The position numbers and the translations under genes are program-made. From NCBI GenBank assembly GCA_015523685.1, contig WAJW01000096.1, positions 1 through 10,248 of the forward strand: a stretch of DNA of 10,248 bases. The letters are read 5' to 3'. Origin of the DNA: Archaeoglobaceae archaeon (GTDB lineage: Archaea; Halobacteriota; Archaeoglobi; Archaeoglobales; JdFR-42). The notes beneath the pieces are model-generated. The model was not told the origin of the DNA. It ran no database searches and was given only the letters and a program-made list of their open reading frames with translations. Positions 5,704-10,248 of the stretch are shown here, piece by piece. Position 1 is the stretch's first letter; each line of letters begins with the position of its first letter.

Positions 5704-7134
5704 ATGCAATTATCGGGACTTGAAATGAGAATTCTATCCGAGGTTAAGAAAGATCGCTGGTACACTCCTGAAGAGGCTGAAGAGGAGACAGGGATGAGCA
5801 GGGACGCAATAGTAAGAGGGGTGTATTCACTTAGAGAGAAGGGGCTTGTGGAACTTGACGAGATGGAAAGGATAAGCTATGAGTTAACCGAAGAAGGGAA
5901 AGAGGTTGTCGAAAATGGTCTCCCGGAAGAGAGGGTATACAGATTCATTGAGGAGAAGGGAGAGGTGAACATCAGGGAGATCTCGAAAAAATTCTCAGAT
6001 GAGGTGGCAAGGATATCTCTTGGATGGCTCAAACGTAAAAATTCGATTGAGATCAGAGATGGAAAGGTCATACCCATCAGATATCCCGGAACAGAGGAAA
6101 TAGATGGTCTCAAAAAGGTAATGAGCGGAGAAAGCCTCAATAATGAACTCTTCGCAGTTCTGAAAAAGAGGGGATTTATTGAAGAGAGAAAAGCAAAGGA
6201 ATTGCGTTTCAGGATCACTGCAGATGTTGAACTTGAGAAAGAAGACTTAATTGGAGATCTGAACCCCTCCATTCTCCTGAGAAAGTCATGGAAGGGGAAG
6301 AAATTCCTCGGATACGATGCCAGAATACCCTCTTTCGTAATATACGGAGGAAAAATTCACCCCTATCAGCGAATCATAAAGGAGGTAAGGAAGATTTTCC
6401 TTGAAATGGGGTTTACGGAGATAAAAGGTGAATATGTCCAGACAGCTTTCTGGAATTTTGATGCCCTGTTTCAGCCTCAGGATCATCCTGCGAGAGATAT
6501 GCAGGATACATTCTATCTGCGGGAAAAGGTGGAGATACCCAGGGACATCGCCCTCAGGGTCGGAGAGGTTCATGAGACCGGCGGTATGACGGGATCAACT
6601 GGATGGGGTGGTAAATGGGATATCGAAACCGCAAAACAGCTCGTTTTGAGGACCCATACAACTGCTCTGACCATTCACTATCTCGCCATGAACCCTGAGC
6701 CACCTGTCAAAGCATTCTGTATAGACAGGGTGTACAGGAGAGAGAGTATAGATGCAACTCATCTCCCTGAGTTTGACCAGATTGAAGGAGTGGTTATGGC
6801 CAGAAACGTTGGATTCGTGCATCTCCTCGGGACTCTAAAAGAGTTTTACATGAGGATGGGATTTGAGGTGAGATTCAGGCCGGGATTCTTCCCGTATACA
6901 GAACCATCAGTTGAGGCAGAGGTTTATGTGCCCGAACTCGGATGGATTGAACTTGGAGGAGCGGGAGTTTTCAGAAAAGAGGTTACAGAGCCTCTCGGAA
7001 TAAAACACAGAGTTCTGGCCTGGGGCCTTGGACTTGGTAGGCTGGCAATGCTCAAGCTGGGACTGAAAGACCTCAGGGCGCTGTACCAGCCCGATATACA
7101 CTGGCTGAGGGAGGTGCCGGTATGCCTGTGGTAA
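5704..7134 (+). CDS. pheS: Phenylalanyl-tRNA synthetase alpha subunit
   Basis: Catalytic subunit of the class II PheRS heterotetramer, which activates phenylalanine and charges tRNA-Phe. The 476-residue length fits the archaeal form, whose N-terminal third contains winged-helix-like DNA/RNA-binding repeats: residues about 5-70 (with YTPEEAEEETGMSRDAIVRG) and about 75-125 (VNIREISKKF). The catalytic core follows: motif 1 around HPYQRIIKEVRKIFLEMGF (219-237), then DALFQPQDHPARDMQDTFY (253-271), motif 2 around VKAFCIDRVYRRESIDATH (335-353), the FRPGFFPYTEPS strand (391-402), and motif 3 GLGLGRLAML (441-450). The start is ATG 5704, six bases after GAGGTG. The 3' end overlaps pheT by 13 bases. No unusual substitution is evident. 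The assignment is secure. Confidence 0.97.
   Translation: MQLSGLEMRILSEVKKDRWYTPEEAEEETGMSRDAIVRGVYSLREKGLVELDEMERISYELTEEGKEVVENGLPEERVYRFIEEKGEVNIREISKKFSDEVARISLGWLKRKNSIEIRDGKVIPIRYPGTEEIDGLKKVMSGESLNNELFAVLKKRGFIEERKAKELRFRITADVELEKEDLIGDLNPSILLRKSWKGKKFLGYDARIPSFVIYGGKIHPYQRIIKEVRKIFLEMGFTEIKGEYVQTAFWNFDALFQPQDHPARDMQDTFYLREKVEIPRDIALRVGEVHETGGMTGSTGWGGKWDIETAKQLVLRTHTTALTIHYLAMNPEPPVKAFCIDRVYRRESIDATHLPEFDQIEGVVMARNVGFVHLLGTLKEFYMRMGFEVRFRPGFFPYTEPSVEAEVYVPELGWIELGGAGVFRKEVTEPLGIKHRVLAWGLGLGRLAMLKLGLKDLRALYQPDIHWLREVPVCLW
7110..7116 (+). promoter_or_regulatory. Ribosome binding site of pheT inside the pheS end
   Basis: GGAGGTG, a near-complete match to the archaeal anti-Shine-Dalgarno complement, lies five bases before the pheT ATG (7122) within the last codons of pheS. 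It supports the 13-base pheS/pheT overlap as real and suggests coupled translation of the two subunits. Confidence 0.75.
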
Positions 7135-8771
7135 CTCTTTACTTTGATGAGCTCGAAAGGATGGTGGGTGTGTCGAGGGAGAAAATAATCGATGCACTCC
7201 CAATGATCGGGTCCGACATTGAAAGAATTGAAGAGGATCATATCGATGTGGAGTTTTTCCCCAACAGGCCCGATCTCTACAGTGTTGAAGGAGTTGCGAG
7301 GGCACTAAGGGGTATATTCGGAATTGAAAAAGGATTCAGGGAGTACATCACGTTGAACGCAGGATATACCCTTAATGTTGACAGAAGCGTGGAAAAGGTA
7401 AGACCCTATATCTCCGGAATGGTGATCAGGGGTATAAAACTGACAGATGAGGTGATAAGATCACTCATCGAGCTTCAGGAGGACCTTCACTGGACAATTG
7501 GAAGGAACAGAAGAAGGGTTGCAATAGGAATTCATGATCTCTCGGTCATAGAGTTCCCTCTGAAATACACAACAGTGGATGAGAACTTTTCTTTCATCCC
7601 TCTCGATTACAGTTATGATATGACGGTCAGGGAAATACTGGAATATCATGAAAAGGGGATTGAATATGGTTTTATTCTGAAAGATGCAGACAGATATCCA
7701 ATTATACTCGACGCAAACAACGAGGTTCTTTCAATGCCTCCCGTAATAAACTGTGAGAGGACGAGAGTTACCGAGAGTACAACAGATCTCTTCATAGATG
7801 TCACCGGTATGGATGAGAGTGTTGACAGGGCGTTAAATATTATTGCCGTGATGCTTGCCGACAGGGGTGGAACCATTTATACCGTTGACATTGTTGAGGG
7901 GGACAGAGTACGGACAACCCCTGATCTTTCAGGGAGAGAGATGGAGGTAACTTTCACAGATGTTTACGAGCTGATCGGGACAGAGCTCGGGAAAGATGAT
8001 ATCAGGGATGCCCTTGAAAGAATGAGATTTGATGTAAAAATGGATGAAAACAGGATAACGGTTAGAATACCTCCATACAGGGCGGATATAATGCATCCAT
8101 GGGATGTGATCGAAGATATTGCAATAGGATATGGGTACGATAAGCTCACACCTGAATATCCGTCCGTCTCCACTGTGGGTGTTTCCCATCCGTGGGAGGA
8201 TTTCAAGGAAGCGCTGAGGGAGATAATGACCGGTCTCGGATATCTTGAGGTTCTGACATTCACCCTTTCCAATGAAAGGATTCAGTACAGATGGATGAGG
8301 AGGAATGAGAAAAATTGTGTGAGGGTTATGCACCCCATATCTGAGGACCATACAATCATCAGGACGGACCTTCTCCCCTCCCTCCTGAACATACTTTCAA
8401 TGAACAGGCACAGGGCATTACCTCAGAGGATATTTGAGGTGGGAGAGGTTGTGGAGGACTTCCGTAACAGATTGAGATTGTGCGCAGTTACAGTTCACTC
8501 CGAAGCGAGTTTTTCAGAGATCAGGGGAGTTATTGAGAGGGTCATGAAAGAGATGGGCGTGGAGTTTGATATAGACAATGGTTCGGATGGAGCATTTATA
8601 GAGGGGCGATGCGGGAAGGTGATGGTTGAAGGAAGAGAAATAGGGGTTTTCGGGGAAATACACCCTGAGGTTCTGGAAAACTTTGATCTCGTCAATCCAG
8701 TTGTGGGATTTGAAATAGAGGCAGACAGAATTCTGAGCATGAAGTCAGGAGACATAGAAATGATATTCTGA
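7122..8771 (+). CDS. pheT: Phenylalanyl-tRNA synthetase beta subunit
   Basis: Beta subunit of PheRS, which holds the editing site for misactivated tyrosine and binds tRNA. The 549 residues match the compact archaeal and eukaryotic type (about 550), which lacks the bacterial tRNA-binding and anticodon-binding extensions. Domains in order: B1-like N-terminus with VEFFPNRPDLYSVEGVARAL (43-62); B3/B4 editing domain (about 88-255) with IGRNRRRVAIGIHDL (126-140) and SMPPVINCERTRV (204-216); B5 domain (about 268-345) with VRIPPYRADIMHPWDVIEDI (314-333), whose E331 and D332 lie in the usual conserved helix; and a catalytic-like core without activity (about 355-549) with GLGYLEVLTFTLSN (371-384), HPISEDHTIIRTDLLPSLL (404-422) and FGEIHPEVLENF (510-521). 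It overlaps pheS by 13 bases. It ends 19 bases from the convergent pyruvate kinase stop. Confidence 0.97.
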   Translation: MPVVTLYFDELERMVGVSREKIIDALPMIGSDIERIEEDHIDVEFFPNRPDLYSVEGVARALRGIFGIEKGFREYITLNAGYTLNVDRSVEKVRPYISGMVIRGIKLTDEVIRSLIELQEDLHWTIGRNRRRVAIGIHDLSVIEFPLKYTTVDENFSFIPLDYSYDMTVREILEYHEKGIEYGFILKDADRYPIILDANNEVLSMPPVINCERTRVTESTTDLFIDVTGMDESVDRALNIIAVMLADRGGTIYTVDIVEGDRVRTTPDLSGREMEVTFTDVYELIGTELGKDDIRDALERMRFDVKMDENRITVRIPPYRADIMHPWDVIEDIAIGYGYDKLTPEYPSVSTVGVSHPWEDFKEALREIMTGLGYLEVLTFTLSNERIQYRWMRRNEKNCVRVMHPISEDHTIIRTDLLPSLLNILSMNRHRALPQRIFEVGEVVEDFRNRLRLCAVTVHSEASFSEIRGVIERVMKEMGVEFDIDNGSDGAFIEGRCGKVMVEGREIGVFGEIHPEVLENFDLVNPVVGFEIEADRILSMKSGDIEMIF

Positions 8772-8791
8772 TCGAATGTAACCTCCCGATC
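8770..8791. other. Short inverted repeat between convergent stops
   Basis: GATCG (8770-8774) and CGATC (8787-8791) form a five-base inverted repeat spanning the 19-base gap between pheT and pyk and touching both stop codons. A run of five T (8805-8809) lies beyond it on the plus strand and could end the pheT transcript, as archaeal termination often uses oligo-T. The stem is short and could be chance. Confidence 0.25.
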
Positions 8792-10212
8792 TATGAAGTC
8801 GGCTGTTTTTCCAGTATATCCTTTATTTTTAAAACCCTGATCGTGTTTGTTGAACCCGGTTTTCCAAAGGGAAACCCTGATGTGAGAACAACATGCCCCT
8901 TTCCCTCAATGATTCCCTTTCTGACAGACATCTCAATCACTTCTGAAATTGTTTTATCGGGATCAATGCTTTCCTCAACGGTTTCGAGGGGAACACACCC
9001 CCATACAAGGGACAATCGCCTCAACACTTTTTCATCATGTGCTATTGCTATAATCGGTGGCCGGGGTCTGAATTTTGATACATTAATTGCGGTCATTCCT
9101 GTCCTTGTGAACGTCACGATAGCCTCTGCATCTATCTCCATGGCAATTTCAGCAGTGGAGTGAGCTATGGAATCGCTTACCGTTCTGTTTCCATAACTCC
9201 TCAGGTATGGATAGCATGATTCCGCCCTTTCGATTATTCTGCTCATCATTTTCACAGATCTGATCGGATACTTCCCCACCGCTGTCTCCTCAGACAGCAT
9301 TACCGCATCGCTCCCATCCAGTACAGCATTTGCGACATCCGTTACTTCAGCTCTCGTTGGTATGGGCTGGAGCACCATTGAACTCAGCATCTGGGTTGCG
9401 GTAATCACAGGTCTCCCCGATCTGTTACAGAGACCTATAATCCTTTTCTGTATGATCGGAATTTCTTCAACAGGAAGTTCCACTCCAAGGTCTCCCCTGG
9501 CAATCATTATGCCATCAGCGACTCTGATAATTTTTTCAATGTTTTCAACCGCCTCAGCTCTTTCAATCTTTGCTATAATCGGTATATCTGCTCCCTTGCT
9601 CTGAATCGCTTTTCTGGCCTGCATGATATCCCTTTCAGAGGTGATGAAAGAGAGGGCAATCCAGTCCACCTGATTGACCACTCCGAATTCTATGAAATGT
9701 ATGTCCGACTGTGTCAGGATGTACTTACCTTCATGTCCCGGAATATTAACCCCTTTGTGTGATGTGAGAATTCCGCCCTCAAGCACCTCCGTCCTGATAG
9801 AATCCCGTGACACAGAAATTGCCCTGAGTTTTATGGAGCCATCTGAAAGGTATATTAAATCCCCCTTTTTTATATGGGAGAAAAACCCCGTCGAAGTAAG
9901 AAGGATGACTTTACCTTCATGGCTTACGCCCTCTTTGACCATTACAGCGGTCTCACCTCTGTGAAGGGTCAGAGGTTCAGGAAGTGTGCCAACCCGGACC
10001 TTTGGGCCGGAAAGATCAAGGATGACCGAAAGTCCCGGTTTGAGCTTTTGAGCTATCTTCCTTATACGATTGATGACCTTTCTGAGGTATTCCGCATTTC
10101 CGTGGGATGTGTTCAACCTTGCGCAGTCCATTCCGGATTCAGTGAGTGCTTTAAGTCTCTCAGGAGAATCAGTTGCGGGACCAATCGTGCATATAATCTT
10201 GGTTTTTCTCAT
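8791..10212 (-). CDS. pyk: Pyruvate kinase
   Basis: Converts phosphoenolpyruvate and ADP to pyruvate and ATP in the cytoplasm, the last step of glycolysis. The 473-residue length is normal for a prokaryotic enzyme. Visible motifs: KTKIICTIGPA (3-13) and ARLNTSHG (31-38) of the A domain; ILDLSGPKVRVG (64-75), where the barrel leads into the B domain (about 72-170); active-site IIAKIERAEAVENI (212-225) with the catalytic Lys215 and the metal-binding Glu217; ADGIMIARGDLGVELP (232-247) with the metal-binding Asp; GRPVITATQMLSSM (266-279); PTRAEVTDVANAVLDGSDAV (285-304); and the C domain (about 345-473) with IVTFTRTG (365-372) and GFPFGKPGSTNTIRV (446-460). Lys71 stands where K+-dependent enzymes have Glu, so K+-independence is predicted. 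The ATG is the first usable start after an in-frame TGA upstream. It is convergent with pheT, so not part of that operon. Confidence 0.97.
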   Translation of the reverse strand: MRKTKIICTIGPATDSPERLKALTESGMDCARLNTSHGNAEYLRKVINRIRKIAQKLKPGLSVILDLSGPKVRVGTLPEPLTLHRGETAVMVKEGVSHEGKVILLTSTGFFSHIKKGDLIYLSDGSIKLRAISVSRDSIRTEVLEGGILTSHKGVNIPGHEGKYILTQSDIHFIEFGVVNQVDWIALSFITSERDIMQARKAIQSKGADIPIIAKIERAEAVENIEKIIRVADGIMIARGDLGVELPVEEIPIIQKRIIGLCNRSGRPVITATQMLSSMVLQPIPTRAEVTDVANAVLDGSDAVMLSEETAVGKYPIRSVKMMSRIIERAESCYPYLRSYGNRTVSDSIAHSTAEIAMEIDAEAIVTFTRTGMTAINVSKFRPRPPIIAIAHDEKVLRRLSLVWGCVPLETVEESIDPDKTISEVIEMSVRKGIIEGKGHVVLTSGFPFGKPGSTNTIRVLKIKDILEKQPTS

Positions 10213-10248
10213 ACCTATCCCTGAAACTTTCCTCCTGTGACTTCAATA
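10213..10248 (-). other. Leader immediately upstream of pyruvate kinase
   Basis: These 36 bases hold an in-frame TGA (minus strand, 10243-10245) that bounds the pyk frame. GGAGG lies 18 bases before the ATG, rather far for a ribosome site, and a weaker AGGGATAGG stretch lies closer. No TATA element is visible before the window edge. Confidence 0.4.

Noticed and set aside
5352..5765. Minus-strand open frame of 137 codons across the trpS/pheS junction
   Set aside because: It is antisense to well-conserved genes, its composition is low-quality (Phe/Ser-rich) and it shows no recognisable domain.
7929..8351. Minus-strand open frames of 140 and 102 codons inside pheT
   Set aside because: They are shadows of the pheT B5 and core domains; no ribosome site or family motif.
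9874..10224. Plus-strand open frame of 116 codons opposite pyk
   Set aside because: It covers the conserved N-terminal region of pyruvate kinase on the other strand; its sequence is not protein-like.

Overview
This window is archaeal, most likely euryarchaeal. It encodes an archaeosine-type tRNA-guanine transglycosylase, a two-repeat tRNA-splicing endonuclease, archaeal-type TrpRS and PheRS, and two DUF131 (TIGR00304) membrane proteins. Arginine codons are mostly AGA/AGG, ribosome sites read GGAGGTG or GGTGA, and there is a TATA element of archaeal type. The endonuclease resembles the Archaeoglobus fulgidus enzyme as I remember it. I cannot place the genus from sequence alone. Coding density is very high: every gap between genes is about 55 bases or shorter, and no stretch over 300 bases lacks a gene.

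Layout. Positions 34-2624, minus strand, form a compact operon. In transcription order it holds a DUF131 membrane protein, a second longer DUF131 membrane protein, a stand-alone pyruvate-kinase-C-terminal-like protein (COG1751 type), and tgtA. Neighbours overlap by 1 to about 53 bases, depending on the start chosen for the second gene. A shared promoter region (about 2625-2677) separates this operon from a divergent plus-strand series: a DUF2797-type protein with a Cys4 cluster and GIY-YIG-like motifs, then endA, trpS, pheS and pheT, which are tightly packed with overlapping or abutting ends. Convergent to pheT, on the minus strand, is a complete pyruvate kinase gene (8791-10212).

How the genes fit together. 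Most of the window concerns tRNA maturation and charging. TgtA starts archaeosine synthesis at position 15 of tRNA. EndA removes tRNA introns. TrpRS and both PheRS subunits charge tRNA-Trp and tRNA-Phe. The ATGA overlap of endA and trpS is notable because archaeal tRNA-Trp is a classic intron-containing tRNA. The DUF131 proteins, the COG1751-type protein and the DUF2797 protein have no firmly known role; their position makes a link to tRNA or translation possible but unproven. Pyruvate kinase is a separate central-carbon gene.

I see no mobile element, CRISPR array, phage gene, tRNA or rRNA gene. This is an ordinary housekeeping region. The points worth a second look are the symmetric TATA element between two possibly leaderless genes, the uncertain start of the second DUF131 gene, and the uncharacterised proteins next to tRNA genes.
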